Source: Mediterraneibacter massiliensis
GTDB taxonomy: Bacteria > Bacillota > Clostridia > Lachnospirales > Lachnospiraceae
Assembly: GCF_001487105.1 (NCBI RefSeq)
Contig: NZ_LN913001.1
Location: 1,141,353-1,205,352 of the forward strand
Reading direction: 5' to 3'
DNA length: 64,000 nt
Shown here in pieces: positions 33,679-43,194 of this stretch. The notes under the pieces were generated by a model. That model was not told where the DNA came from and searched no databases. It worked only from the letters and a program-made list of their open reading frames with translations. The position numbers and the translations under genes were made by a program. How positions within the stretch are numbered: position 1 is the first letter of the stretch; every line of letters begins with the position of its first letter.

Positions 33679-34969
33679 ATAGTAATTCTTCAAATGTGTC
33701 GTAAAACTGAGGGTAGGATACGTCTACACATTTACTGTCTAAGATCTGTGTATTGCCTTTGGCGATCAGTGCTGCAATGCTGAATGCCATAGCAATCCTG
33801 TGATCTAATAGTGTGTGGATGACAGCGCCTTTTAGTGGGCGGCCTCCATGGATCACTATACCATCTTCTGTGGCGGTGACTGCACAGCCCATGGCCAGCA
33901 GATTATCTGTGATCGTCTCGATCCGGTCCGTTTCTTTGACTTTTAATTCGGCGGCATCACGGATGATGGTGGTCCCTTCGGCCGCTGCCGCCATCACAGC
34001 GATGATCGGGATCTCGTCGATCAGAGTAGGAATGATGTCTCCCTCTATGGTAGTGCCGTGCAGAGTACTTGTGCGCACGAGAATATCGGCGATCGGTTCG
34101 CCGCTCTGGGTGTGTTCATTGAGAAGAGTGATGTCTGCCCCCATGTCTTCGCAGACCTTTAAAAGTCCTGCTCTGGTAGGATTGATGCCCACATTCTGGA
34201 TCAAGATCTCGGAATCCGGGACCAACAGGCCGGCGGCAATAAAATATGCGGCAGAAGAAATATCGCCGGGTACAAGGATGCGCTGTCCATAGAGTTCTCT
34301 GCCTGGGTTTAGGGAGACAGTTGCCTGTGTGCTGTCCAGAGCATGGCTGGAATGGAGGTCTGCTCCGAATTCTCTGAGCATAAGTTCTGTATGATTTCGG
34401 GAAAGGCTTGGTTCTGTCACAGAAGTTTCAGTGTCCGCATACAGACCGGCAAGAAGAATACAAGATTTTACTTGCGCAGATGCTACCGGAGAAGAATAGT
34501 GGATGCCATGAAGTTTTCCGGGTGTGATATAAAGCGGGGCACAGTCGTTTCGTAAAATACTGGAGATATTTGCGCCCATTTGCGTAAGTGGTTCCATGAT
34601 CCGCTTCATAGGGCGGGCATTTAAAGAAGCATCTCCAGAAAGTTTGGAATCAAAAGGTTGTCCGGCTAAAATACCGGCTAAGAGTCGGGTTGTTGTGCCG
34701 CTGTTTCCTACATCTAAAATATCTGTAGGCGGCATAAGCCCATGCAGCCCCTTTCCGTGTATACGAACAGAAGAACCGTTTTCTTCGATTTCGATCCCCA
34801 GTGTGCGGAAGCACTGGATCGTGGCGCGGCAGTCAGCTCCCTTTAAGAAATTTTCGACTTCTGTTATTCCATTCGCAATGGAACCAAACATGATACAGCG
34901 GTGAGACACAGACTTGTCTCCCGGTACGGTAATGGTTCCTTTTAAGCCATTGATACTGCATAATTCCAT
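33677..34969 (-). CDS. aroA: 3-phosphoshikimate 1-carboxyvinyltransferase (EPSP synthase)
   Basis: This 430-residue enzyme joins phosphoenolpyruvate to shikimate 3-phosphate in aromatic amino-acid synthesis. Motifs are TVPGDKSVSHR (about 11-21), DVGNSGTTTRLLAGIL, LSGDASLNARPMKR, SAQVKSCILLAGLYA, PGDISSAAYFIAA and HRIAMAFSIAAL. The frame continues 117 codons upstream, but that part is antisense to tyrA; ATG 34969 gives the normal N-terminus with AAAGGA upstream. It lies 34 bp after tyrA in the same direction. Confidence 0.95.
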   Translation of the reverse strand: MELCSINGLKGTITVPGDKSVSHRCIMFGSIANGITEVENFLKGADCRATIQCFRTLGIEIEENGSSVRIHGKGLHGLMPPTDILDVGNSGTTTRLLAGILAGQPFDSKLSGDASLNARPMKRIMEPLTQMGANISSILRNDCAPLYITPGKLHGIHYSSPVASAQVKSCILLAGLYADTETSVTEPSLSRNHTELMLREFGADLHSSHALDSTQATVSLNPGRELYGQRILVPGDISSAAYFIAAGLLVPDSEILIQNVGINPTRAGLLKVCEDMGADITLLNEHTQSGEPIADILVRTSTLHGTTIEGDIIPTLIDEIPIIAVMAAAAEGTTIIRDAAELKVKETDRIETITDNLLAMGCAVTATEDGIVIHGGRPLKGAVIHTLLDHRIAMAFSIAALIAKGNTQILDSKCVDVSYPQFYDTFEELL

Positions 34970-35003
34970 TTTTTTATCCAATCCTTTCTCGTATGTATTC
35001 TCC

Positions 35004-36113
35004 TTAAATCTCATAGACGATATATCGATATTTTCTAAGAAGCCGTCCGGCATTTTCAGAAGATCCCTCATCATAAAATTCAATGCGCAGAACACCTTCT
35101 TCGAATTCCCTGTTGTGGACGATACCGATATTTTTGATACTGATGTGGTTGCTTGCAAGTATCGTGGCAATCGTGGCAATCCCCCCGGCCTCGTCGACAA
35201 TATCACAGTAAAGAGCAAATTGCTTTTTGATCGGGCCGGCGGAAGAGTTGGGCACGGAATTCCGGTAATCTCTGGAAGATTCAAACATGGTATATAGTTT
35301 CTGCTCGGCTCCATTTTCAATCCAGGTTTTTGCCTGTTTTAGTTCCTCTATATATTGTTCCAGTATTTTTGCGATGTTTTCCTTGTTTTTCAGGCAGATC
35401 TGCTGCCACATGACCGGGGAGGAGGAGGCAATACGGGTAATGTCTTTGAAACCTCCGGCAGCCAGCATTTTCATAAGTTCTTCCTTTGTGTCAGTATCTT
35501 TTACAAAATTGACAAGGCAGGAAGCAATGATATGCGGCAGATGACTGATCGTGCCGGTGATCTGATCGTGTGTTTTATAGTCCGACAAAATCGGGAGCGC
35601 CTTTAAAGATTCTACGAAAGCACAGTATGCCTGTACTTTTTCTTCCGATACTTTCGCGGATGGCGTGAGGATATAATATGCGTTTTCGATCAGATGCGCT
35701 TTCGAGTTGACAAAACCACTTTTTTCCGATCCGGCCATAGGATGTCCGCCGATAAAATATTCTTCCATACCAAGAGCGATGACTTCCCGGTGGATGGAAG
35801 TTTTGACACTGCCTACATCGGTGAGTATACAGTTTCTGTCCATATATTTTTCTAATTGAGAAAGATAGGCTGCATTATAAGAGATCGGAGCGCACAGAAA
35901 AATATAGTCACAGTGTTTGAAATTGTCGTCTATAGAAGAACAGGAGGTGTGGATCGTTCCCTCTGCGATCGCAAGAGCAAGAGTTTCTTTATTTTTATCA
36001 AATGCGATCAGCTCACAGTCCGGATAGTATAGCCGTATTGCTTTGGCAATAGAACCGCCGATCAGCCCAAGACCGATAAAACCAATTTTTTTAAGTGAGA
36101 TAGTTGTATGCAT
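35004..36113 (-). CDS. tyrA: Prephenate dehydrogenase with ACT domain
   Basis: This 369-residue NAD-dependent enzyme converts prephenate to hydroxyphenylpyruvate for tyrosine. It has Rossmann loop IGLGLIGGSIAKAI near the N-terminus, DVGSVKTSI, GGHPMAGSEKSGF and ITGTISHLPHIIA. A C-terminal ACT-like domain (about 295-369, AGGIATIATILASNHISIKNIGI) probably mediates feedback by tyrosine. ATG 36113 is chosen over upstream starts because AAAGGA lies about 9 nt before it. It is the first gene of a tyrA-aroA operon. Confidence 0.93.
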   Translation of the reverse strand: MHTTISLKKIGFIGLGLIGGSIAKAIRLYYPDCELIAFDKNKETLALAIAEGTIHTSCSSIDDNFKHCDYIFLCAPISYNAAYLSQLEKYMDRNCILTDVGSVKTSIHREVIALGMEEYFIGGHPMAGSEKSGFVNSKAHLIENAYYILTPSAKVSEEKVQAYCAFVESLKALPILSDYKTHDQITGTISHLPHIIASCLVNFVKDTDTKEELMKMLAAGGFKDITRIASSSPVMWQQICLKNKENIAKILEQYIEELKQAKTWIENGAEQKLYTMFESSRDYRNSVPNSSAGPIKKQFALYCDIVDEAGGIATIATILASNHISIKNIGIVHNREFEEGVLRIEFYDEGSSENAGRLLRKYRYIVYEI

Positions 36114-36236
36114 GCTCATAGTCCTTTCTAAGGTATAACTCATGTCCAATATTTTATCACTTTGCATTATAAAAGTAAAATGGAAGATGCGTGTCAGAAA
36201 AAAATGTGGAATAGTTGTTAAAACTTAATAAAATAG

Positions 36237-36265
36237 TTGTAATTATTGTTGGGTTTTAGTACAAT
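36237..36265 (+). promoter_or_regulatory. Promoter of the EF-G paralogue gene
   Basis: TTGTAA (36237-36242), 17 bp, TACAAT (36260-36265), reading right; the start codon is 79 bp downstream of the -10 box. Confidence 0.55.
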
Positions 36266-36343
36266 ATACACATATGATATATGCGCGCAGAGAGAACGTG
36301 ACGAGCTGTGCACATAGAAAACTACACACAAGGAGGCAGCAGC

Positions 36344-38419
36344 ATGAAGGTTTACAGAACAGACGAGATTAGAAACGTAGTATTGCTCGGACATGGCGGG
36401 AGCGGAAAGACAAGTCTTGTAGAAGCGATGTTGTATGTATCGGGGGCATCTACACGCATGGGAAAGATCGCAGACGCAAATACAGTCGGTGATTTTGACA
36501 AAGAAGAACAGAAGCGCGGTTTCTCGATCAGCACCAGCCTGGTTCCAATAGAATGGGAAAAGGCAAAGATCAATATTCTGGATACACCGGGGTATTTTGA
36601 TTTTGTCGGTGAAGTAGAAGAAGCAGTTAGTGCGGCGGACGCAGCGGTTATAGTAGTGTCGGGTAAGGCCGGCGTACAGGTAGGCACAGAAAAGGCATGG
36701 GAACTATGTGACAAATACAATCTTCCGCGCATGATCTATGTGACAGAGATGGACGTAGATGACGCAAGTTTTCGGCAGGTAGTCGAAGATCTGACCGCAC
36801 GGTATGGAAAGAAGATAGCACCACATTTCCAGCCGATCCGTGAAAATGAAAAATTGGTCGGATATATCAATGTCATTAAAAATGCAGGCCGCCGCTATAC
36901 AGGTGTGGGACAGCGAGAAGAATGTGAGATTCCGGAGTACTGTCTGCCCAACCTTCAGATCTTAAGAGACGCGCTTATGGAATCTGTGGCAGAGACAAGT
37001 GAAGAATTTATGGAAAGATATTTTAACGGAGAAGAATTCTCGGTCGAGGAGATACGTTCGGCGATGCGTACAGAGGTTATGGACGGAGATATTGTTCCTG
37101 TGGCAATGGGATCGAATCTGCAGGCACAGGGGGTGGCAAATCTGCTCTCTGATATTGTAAGATTTTTCCCAAGTCCGGATAAGCGCACCTGTGCCGGTAT
37201 CAATAGGACGACCAATGATATTTTTGAAGCAAATTATGACTTTGCAAAAGCAAAGACAGCATACGTATTTAAGACAATGGTAGATCCGTTTATCGGAAAA
37301 TATTCATTCGTAAAAGTTTGTTCGGGCGTATTAAAAGGAGATGATGTCTTATACAATGCGGATGCAGAGGCAGAGGAAAAGCCCGGCAAACTCTATACAA
37401 TGTGCGGGAACAAACCGTCTGAGGTATCGGAGTTGTTTGCGGGAGATATCGGAGCGATCGCGAAGCTGACCAACACCCGTACAGGTGACACACTTTCCAC
37501 AAAAGGAACGACGGTTACCTACGCCAAGACAGAATATTCGGTACCATATACATACATGCGGTATCGTGTGAAGAATAAAGGCGACGAAGATAAAGTGTCG
37601 CAGGCACTTGCAAAGATGACCGCAGAAGATGTGACTCTGAAAGCGGTCAATGACAGTGAGAACAGGCAGACACTGCTGTATGGAATGGGCGAACAGCATT
37701 TGGAGATCGCGGCGAGCAAACTCGCGGCCAGGTATAAGGTGGAGATCACACTGGAGACGCCGAAAGTTGCTTTTAGAGAGACGATACGCAAAAAATCCGA
37801 TGTAGATATGAAATATAAAAAGCAGACCGGTGGGCATGGACAGTATGGACATGTGAAGATGAAATTTGAACCTTCCGGAGATCTGGAAAAGCCGTTTGTA
37901 TTTGAGGAATGTGTAGTCGGAGGAGCTGTGCCGAAAAACTACTTCCCGGCAGTGGAAAAAGGACTCCAGGATTCGGTATTGAAAGGTCCTCTTGCAGGGT
38001 ATCCGGTAGTCGGCGTGAAAGCAATCCTCTATGACGGCTCTTATCACCCGGTAGATTCTTCTGAGATGGCGTTCAAGACAGCGACGAGCCAGGCATTCAA
38101 AAAAGGATTTATGGAGGCAGGACCGGTACTGATGGAACCGATCGCGTCTCTGAAAGTGACTGTGCCGGATGATTATACAGGAGATGTGATGGGTGACTTA
38201 AACAAGCGGCGTGGACGTGTGCTGGGCATGAATCCGATCGCAGGCGGCAAGCAGGTGATAGAAGCAGATATTCCAATGACCGGATTGTTTGGATACTGCA
38301 CGACGCTGCGTTCCATGACCGGCGGCAGAGGAACTTATGAATATGACTTTGCAAGATATGAACAGGCACCGTCAGACGTACAGGAAAAAGAAATCGCGGC
38401 GAGAGAGTCAGGAGAATAG
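36344..38419 (+). CDS. EF-G-like translational GTPase (paralogue)
   Basis: This 691-residue protein has the five-domain EF-G layout. G1 is GHGGSGKT (16-23), the G2 region is EEQKRGFSIS, G3 is DTPGY (80-84). The G4 position reads TEMD (134-137) in place of NKMD, and an EF-G domain IV motif GGHGQYGHVKMKFEP is present. Deviations in G2 (RGFSIS against RGITI) and G4 and the absence of rps/tuf neighbours place it with the EF-G-like FusA2 group, whose function is unsettled (ribosome recycling or stress have been proposed). ATG 36344 has AGGAGG 7 nt upstream, better than the in-frame GTG at 36308. Confidence 0.9.
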   Translation: MKVYRTDEIRNVVLLGHGGSGKTSLVEAMLYVSGASTRMGKIADANTVGDFDKEEQKRGFSISTSLVPIEWEKAKINILDTPGYFDFVGEVEEAVSAADAAVIVVSGKAGVQVGTEKAWELCDKYNLPRMIYVTEMDVDDASFRQVVEDLTARYGKKIAPHFQPIRENEKLVGYINVIKNAGRRYTGVGQREECEIPEYCLPNLQILRDALMESVAETSEEFMERYFNGEEFSVEEIRSAMRTEVMDGDIVPVAMGSNLQAQGVANLLSDIVRFFPSPDKRTCAGINRTTNDIFEANYDFAKAKTAYVFKTMVDPFIGKYSFVKVCSGVLKGDDVLYNADAEAEEKPGKLYTMCGNKPSEVSELFAGDIGAIAKLTNTRTGDTLSTKGTTVTYAKTEYSVPYTYMRYRVKNKGDEDKVSQALAKMTAEDVTLKAVNDSENRQTLLYGMGEQHLEIAASKLAARYKVEITLETPKVAFRETIRKKSDVDMKYKKQTGGHGQYGHVKMKFEPSGDLEKPFVFEECVVGGAVPKNYFPAVEKGLQDSVLKGPLAGYPVVGVKAILYDGSYHPVDSSEMAFKTATSQAFKKGFMEAGPVLMEPIASLKVTVPDDYTGDVMGDLNKRRGRVLGMNPIAGGKQVIEADIPMTGLFGYCTTLRSMTGGRGTYEYDFARYEQAPSDVQEKEIAARESGE

Positions 38420-38426
38420 AAAAATA

Positions 38427-38458
38427 TGTGGGAGGATGGGCAGTGCCCTCCTCCCACA
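38427..38458. terminator. Hairpin after the EF-G paralogue
   Basis: TGTGGGAGGA and TCCTCCCACA, with an inner GGGC/GCCC, form a long GC-rich stem starting 7 bp after the stop. Only a weak T-content follows, so termination efficiency is uncertain. Confidence 0.5.
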
Positions 38459-38496
38459 ATGTATATAAAGTGAGAATAAAGAAAGTGCTAAAAGCA

Positions 38497-38525
38497 TTGT
38501 AGTTTATACATAAAAGTGCTATAAT
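38497..38525 (+). promoter_or_regulatory. Promoter of the trkA-trkH operon
   Basis: TTGTAG (38497-38502), 17-bp spacer, perfect TATAAT (38520-38525); the trkA start codon is 55 bp further on. Confidence 0.6.
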
Positions 38526-38580
38526 TTGTCTGCCGTTGGCAAAAAAGGAAAAATGAGAAGGAAAATCGAGGAAAAGACAA

Positions 38581-39939
38581 ATGAAAATAGTAATTATCGG
38601 GGACGGTAAAGTAGGATATAAGCTTGCCCGGGCGCTTTCCGCCGAACAGTATGACATTGTCATGATTGACAGTAATGAGAAAAAGCTAAAGGCAGCAATA
38701 GACCGTCTGGATATTTTTTGTGTGACCGGAGATGGGGGCAGCGTAGCTGTTCAGAAAGAAGCAGACGTTCCCCATGCAGATCTGGTTATCGCATGTACTT
38801 CAACAGATGAATGCAATATGCTGAGTTGTTTGATCGCAAAACGGCTTGGAGCCAGGCATACGATCGCGAGAGTAAGAAATCCAATGTATTATCAGCAGAT
38901 CGATATTTTGAAGGAAGATCTGCATTTAAGTATGGTAGTCAATCCGGAACTTACCATGGCAGGAGAAATCTCCAGGCTTTTGCTTTTCCCGGATGCAAGT
39001 AAGATAGAGACATTTGTAAAAGGACGGGTGGAACTTATAGAGTATGTATTGGCGAAAAAGAGTCCTTTGATCGGAATGTCTCTTGCCCAGATGTATACGA
39101 GATCACAGATCAAGCTCCTGGTATGCGCGGTGGAAAGGAGCGGAGAGGTTTTTATCCCGTCGGGAGATTATATATTGGAAGAATGGGACAGAATACACAT
39201 TGCCGCATCGCATAAAGAGATCGAGCAGTTCTTTAAGCTTGCAGGATACCATAAACAAAAAATCAGGAAAGTAATCCTCTGCGGCGGAGGAAGGGTCAGC
39301 TATTATCTTGCCGTCCAGCTGCTGTCTATCGGCATGCAGGTCAAGATTATCGAGAAAGTAGAAGAAAAGTGTGAGAAGTTAAGTGAGCTCTTGCCAAAGG
39401 CGACGATCATCAACGGCGATGCTTCAGATCATGATCTGCTGATAGAGGAAGGCATAGGGGAAGCAGACGCTTTTATCGCGCTGACAGGTATGGATGAGGA
39501 AAATATCATCATGTCTTTATTTGCCAAAGGACAGGGAGTAGATAAGATCATTGTCAAGATCAATGAGGATCGGAGAGCAAAGATGATAGAGGACTTTGGT
39601 CTGGACAGCATTGTATCGGCAAAAACCGTGACAGCAGACGCTATACTTAGCTATGTACGGGCGAGGAGAAATTCACAGGGAAGTGTAAATGTGGAAACGC
39701 TCTATCAGCTTGTAGATGATAAGATAGAGGCACTGGAATTTATTGTAAAATCAGAGACAGAATATACCGGAGTTCCGCTAAAAGAATTGCCATTGAAATC
39801 CAATAATCTGATCGCATGTATTGCGAGAAAGCGAAAAATCATTATTCCGAATGGCGAGGACTGTATCCAGGTGGGAGACAGTGTGATCGTTGTGACCATG
39901 GAAAAACAGATCCAGGATATTCGGGATATTTTGATGTAG
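38581..39939 (+). CDS. trkA: Trk potassium-uptake regulatory subunit TrkA
   Basis: This 452-residue cytosolic protein has two TrkA-N/TrkA-C pairs: a first Rossmann domain (IIGDGKVGYKLARAL, about 4-18), a first TrkA-C (about 150-220), a second Rossmann domain (VILCGGGRVSYYLAVQL, about 232-248) and a second TrkA-C (about 370-450). The double-module layout is that of TrkA rather than KtrA. It forms a nucleotide-sensing ring on TrkH, encoded directly downstream. Start ATG 38581 follows GAGGAAA. Confidence 0.94.
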   Translation: MKIVIIGDGKVGYKLARALSAEQYDIVMIDSNEKKLKAAIDRLDIFCVTGDGGSVAVQKEADVPHADLVIACTSTDECNMLSCLIAKRLGARHTIARVRNPMYYQQIDILKEDLHLSMVVNPELTMAGEISRLLLFPDASKIETFVKGRVELIEYVLAKKSPLIGMSLAQMYTRSQIKLLVCAVERSGEVFIPSGDYILEEWDRIHIAASHKEIEQFFKLAGYHKQKIRKVILCGGGRVSYYLAVQLLSIGMQVKIIEKVEEKCEKLSELLPKATIINGDASDHDLLIEEGIGEADAFIALTGMDEENIIMSLFAKGQGVDKIIVKINEDRRAKMIEDFGLDSIVSAKTVTADAILSYVRARRNSQGSVNVETLYQLVDDKIEALEFIVKSETEYTGVPLKELPLKSNNLIACIARKRKIIIPNGEDCIQVGDSVIVVTMEKQIQDIRDILM

Positions 39940-39948
39940 GTGCGGCTC

Positions 39949-41394
39949 ATGAATAAGAGGATGATATTATATATTTTAGGGAAAATGCTGGGGGTAGAAG
40001 GAGCAGTACTTTTGATCCCAGCGCTGGTTTCTTTCTTATATGGGGAGGAAAGTTCTCTGTCTTTTTTAATCGTCAGCGTAGTATTAGGGTTCCTTTTTTT
40101 CCTCTTCGGGAAAAAGGCTCCGCAGGAAAAGACGATATACGGAAAGGAAGGCTTTGTGATCGTCGGGATTGCATGGGTATTGTGGTCTTTATTTGGTGCG
40201 TTGCCGTTTTTTCTTTCCGGAAGCATCCCTAATTATCTGGATGCGTTTTTTGAGACAGTTTCCGGTTTTACGACAACAGGCTCTACAATACTGACAGATA
40301 TTGAAATACTGCCTAAAGGGATTGCTTTTTGGCGAAGTCTGACGCATTGGATAGGCGGTATGGGCGTGCTCGTGTTCGTCATGATGCTTACGACCTTGGA
40401 AGATGATCACTCTATGCATTTGATGCGTGCAGAAGTTCCGGGACCGGAGGCAGATAAGCTGGTGCCCAGGGCGAGGCATTCGGCGAAGATCTTATACGCA
40501 ATGTATTTTGTGCTGACTGTTGCAGAAGTGATCATGCTCATGCTCGGCGGGATGAGTTTTTATGCTGCATTGCTTCATGCTTTTAGTACTGCGGGGACGG
40601 GAGGCTTCTCCAACAGAAACGCAAGCGTGGCCTATTATGACAGCGCGTATATTGACGGCGTGATCACGGTTTTTATGATTTTATTCGGAGTTAATTTTAA
40701 TTTATATTTTCTGATTCGGTTAAAAAAATGGAAAAGTGCGTTGAAAAATGAAGAACTGCGGACATATCTTGGAATCATCGCGGCTTCTGTTGCTGTGATC
40801 ACGATCAATATTTCTCATATGTATGAAGGCGTGGCAGAGGCTTTCCGCTATGCCTCTTTCCAAGTTGCCTCCATCATTACGACAACCGGTTTTTGTACGG
40901 CAAATTATGATCTGTGGCCGGAATTGTCCAAGGCTATCTTGCTTGCCTTGATGGTCGTGGGAGCGTGCGCAGGGAGCACAGGCGGCGGGATCAAAGTTTC
41001 AAGACTGCTGATCTTGTTAAAGACAATCCGGCAGGAGATAAGAAGGATACTGCATCCGAAATCTGTGACGATCGTGCGGGTGAATGGAAAAAAAGTAGGT
41101 CGGGATACAATGCAGGGTGTATATCTTTACTTTATTGCATACATACTGGTCATTATAGGATCCATACTTCTTGTATCTATTGATAATTTTGACTTTGCGA
41201 CTTCCTTCAGCGGAGTACTGACAACGGTAAACAATGTGGGACCGGGTATCGCGCAGGTAGGGCCGATTGAGAATTTCCATATGTTCTCCCCTTTGTCCAA
41301 GATTGTTTTTTGCATAGATATGCTGGTTGGACGTCTGGAAATTATTCCTTATCTGATTATCTTTTCACCAGATCTGTGGAGAAGGAAATTTTAA
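39949..41394 (+). CDS. trkH: Trk potassium-uptake channel TrkH
   Basis: This 481-residue membrane protein of the TrkH family has filter segments in VSGFTTTGSTIL, FSTAGTGGFSNRNAS, ITTTGFCTANYD and TTVNNVGPGIAQVG, plus the conserved GACAGSTGGGIKVSR. It is longer at the N-terminus than the KtrB at 8.7 kb. ATG 39949 with AGGTG 6 nt upstream is preferred over GTG 39940, which has no ribosome site. The genome segment thus encodes two separate K+ uptake systems. Confidence 0.93.
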   Translation: MNKRMILYILGKMLGVEGAVLLIPALVSFLYGEESSLSFLIVSVVLGFLFFLFGKKAPQEKTIYGKEGFVIVGIAWVLWSLFGALPFFLSGSIPNYLDAFFETVSGFTTTGSTILTDIEILPKGIAFWRSLTHWIGGMGVLVFVMMLTTLEDDHSMHLMRAEVPGPEADKLVPRARHSAKILYAMYFVLTVAEVIMLMLGGMSFYAALLHAFSTAGTGGFSNRNASVAYYDSAYIDGVITVFMILFGVNFNLYFLIRLKKWKSALKNEELRTYLGIIAASVAVITINISHMYEGVAEAFRYASFQVASIITTTGFCTANYDLWPELSKAILLALMVVGACAGSTGGGIKVSRLLILLKTIRQEIRRILHPKSVTIVRVNGKKVGRDTMQGVYLYFIAYILVIIGSILLVSIDNFDFATSFSGVLTTVNNVGPGIAQVGPIENFHMFSPLSKIVFCIDMLVGRLEIIPYLIIFSPDLWRRKF

Positions 41395-41454
41395 TGTACA
41401 GCGAAGATAAAGAGGGAACGAGACAATTTTGTTATTTCATTTTAGGAGGAAAAG

Positions 41455-43101
41455 ATGAAAAATTTTAAGACAAAGATTATGGCAGTGATTGCAGTCCTGC
41501 TTTTGGCGGGAATTTATTATTACGTGGCTCTGCCTGCGATTAATATCCATTCTACGGGATTTTGGATATTTCTCATTATGCTCCTTGTGTTGGCGGCAGT
41601 ATATTATGTGAGGAAAAAGAGGTTAAACAGATACGAGTTAAAAACTTCTAAAGGGCTGAAGGTTATTCTGGGGATATTAGCGGCTGTTGTGATCGTCTAT
41701 CTTGCAGGAACACTTTTGTCTTCTCCGATCGTCAACGCCAGAAAATATCAAAAACTGATGTCTGTGGATAACGGAGAGTTTTCAAAAGACATCGAGGAAC
41801 TTTCATTTGACCAGATTCCACTTTTGGATAAGGATTCGGCGGCAATCTTAGGGAACAGGAAGATGGGAAGTATGGTAGATATGGTCTCCCAGTTTGAGGT
41901 AGATGAACTGTACAGTCAGATCAACTACCAGAACCAGCCTGTGCGGGTATCTCCTTTGCGGTATGCCAACATCATCAAATGGCTGACAAACCAGAGCGAA
42001 GGGATTCCGGCGTATATCAAGATAGACATGGCGACACAGAACACAGAGTTGGTAAAATTGGACGAGGGCATGAAATATACGGAAAGCGATCATTTCAACC
42101 GAAATATTTACCGACATCTGCGTTTTAAATATCCGACATATATTTTTAACGATCTTAGTTTTGAGATTGATGATTCAGGGGTTCCGTATTGGATATGTCC
42201 GGTGAAAAAATTTAATATTGGCCTGTTTGGCGGAGAAACGATCGGAAGAGTCGTGCTGTGCAATGCGGTCACCGGAGAGACAGAAGATTATAGTATAGAA
42301 GATGCACCGGAATGGATAGACCGGGCATACTCTGCAGATCTGCTGGTGGAATTGTATGATTATTATGGAACGTTAAAGCATGGGTTTTTTAACAGTATAT
42401 TAGGACAGAAAGATTGTCTTCACACGACAGACGGGTATAATTATCTGGCGATCAATGATGATGTCTGGGTATATACCGGGGTAACTTCTATCACAGGAGA
42501 TCAGTCTAATGTAGGCTTTGTGTTGATGAACCAGCGTACTATGGAAACAAAGTTCTACGAAGTAGAGGGAGCGACAGAGTCATCGGCGATGTCGTCCGCG
42601 GAAGGTCAGGTACAGAATCTGAAATATAAGGCTGCTTTCCCGCTCTTGCTTAATATTTCCGGGGAACCCACATATTTTATTGCTTTGAAGGATGATGCAG
42701 GTCTGGTGAAAAAATATGCGATGGTGAACGTGCAGAAATACCAGATCGTAGCGATCGGGGATACGGTCAGTGCGTGTGAAGATAACTACACGACACTTAT
42801 GTATGAAAATGGCATTAAGCAGACAGAGGAAGACACGAGAGATATACTGACTGTTTCTGGAAAGATCACGAAGATAGCACAGAGTGTTATTGAAGGAAAC
42901 TCACATTATTATATTATGCTGGAAGGTTCGGAAGACATCTTTGATATACCGGTCGTGGATTTCATTGATATCATCAAATTCAATGAAGGAGACGAGGTGA
43001 CGGTAGAGTATAAAGAAGGAGAACCGAGCAATACAGTTTTGTCCTTGAATGGAAAAGAGGCAGTCAAGCAGGTCGAGGACAGGGTAAGGGATGAAGAATG
43101 A
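41455..43101 (+). CDS. Large membrane-anchored protein of unknown function
   Basis: This 548-residue protein begins with three hydrophobic helices (about 7-24, 33-51, 68-90). About 450 mostly soluble residues follow, with no repeats or catalytic motif I recognise. The soluble part has conserved-looking aromatic/acidic blocks (YWICPVKKFNIGLFGG, LNISGEPTYFIALKD) and a beta-rich OB-like tail (DILTVSGKITKIAQSVIEGNSHYYIMLEGSEDIF). It probably faces outside. It lies 60 bp after trkH with its own AGGAGG and may be co-transcribed with the Trk genes. No function is assigned. Confidence 0.75.
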   Translation: MKNFKTKIMAVIAVLLLAGIYYYVALPAINIHSTGFWIFLIMLLVLAAVYYVRKKRLNRYELKTSKGLKVILGILAAVVIVYLAGTLLSSPIVNARKYQKLMSVDNGEFSKDIEELSFDQIPLLDKDSAAILGNRKMGSMVDMVSQFEVDELYSQINYQNQPVRVSPLRYANIIKWLTNQSEGIPAYIKIDMATQNTELVKLDEGMKYTESDHFNRNIYRHLRFKYPTYIFNDLSFEIDDSGVPYWICPVKKFNIGLFGGETIGRVVLCNAVTGETEDYSIEDAPEWIDRAYSADLLVELYDYYGTLKHGFFNSILGQKDCLHTTDGYNYLAINDDVWVYTGVTSITGDQSNVGFVLMNQRTMETKFYEVEGATESSAMSSAEGQVQNLKYKAAFPLLLNISGEPTYFIALKDDAGLVKKYAMVNVQKYQIVAIGDTVSACEDNYTTLMYENGIKQTEEDTRDILTVSGKITKIAQSVIEGNSHYYIMLEGSEDIFDIPVVDFIDIIKFNEGDEVTVEYKEGEPSNTVLSLNGKEAVKQVEDRVRDEE

Positions 43102-43143
43102 TAGTTCGGAAGAAAACAGGAAAATTTTAGAAAATAAGGATAC

Positions 43144-43177
43144 AAAAAACAGCAGGGAGACATCTCTGCTGTTTTTT
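43144..43177. terminator. Bidirectional terminator
   Basis: AAAAAACAGCAG (43144-43155) and CTGCTGTTTTTT (43166-43177) form a perfect 12-bp stem with A- and T-tracts on the two sides. It serves the rightward unknown gene and the leftward P-loop gene. Confidence 0.85.
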
Positions 43178-43194
43178 GTATGAAGATAAAAGAC

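Noticed and set aside
34970..35320. 117-codon N-terminal extension of aroA
   Set aside because: It is antisense to the tyrA 3' end, and normal EPSP synthase begins at ATG 34969 with its PGDKSVSHR block about 14 residues in.
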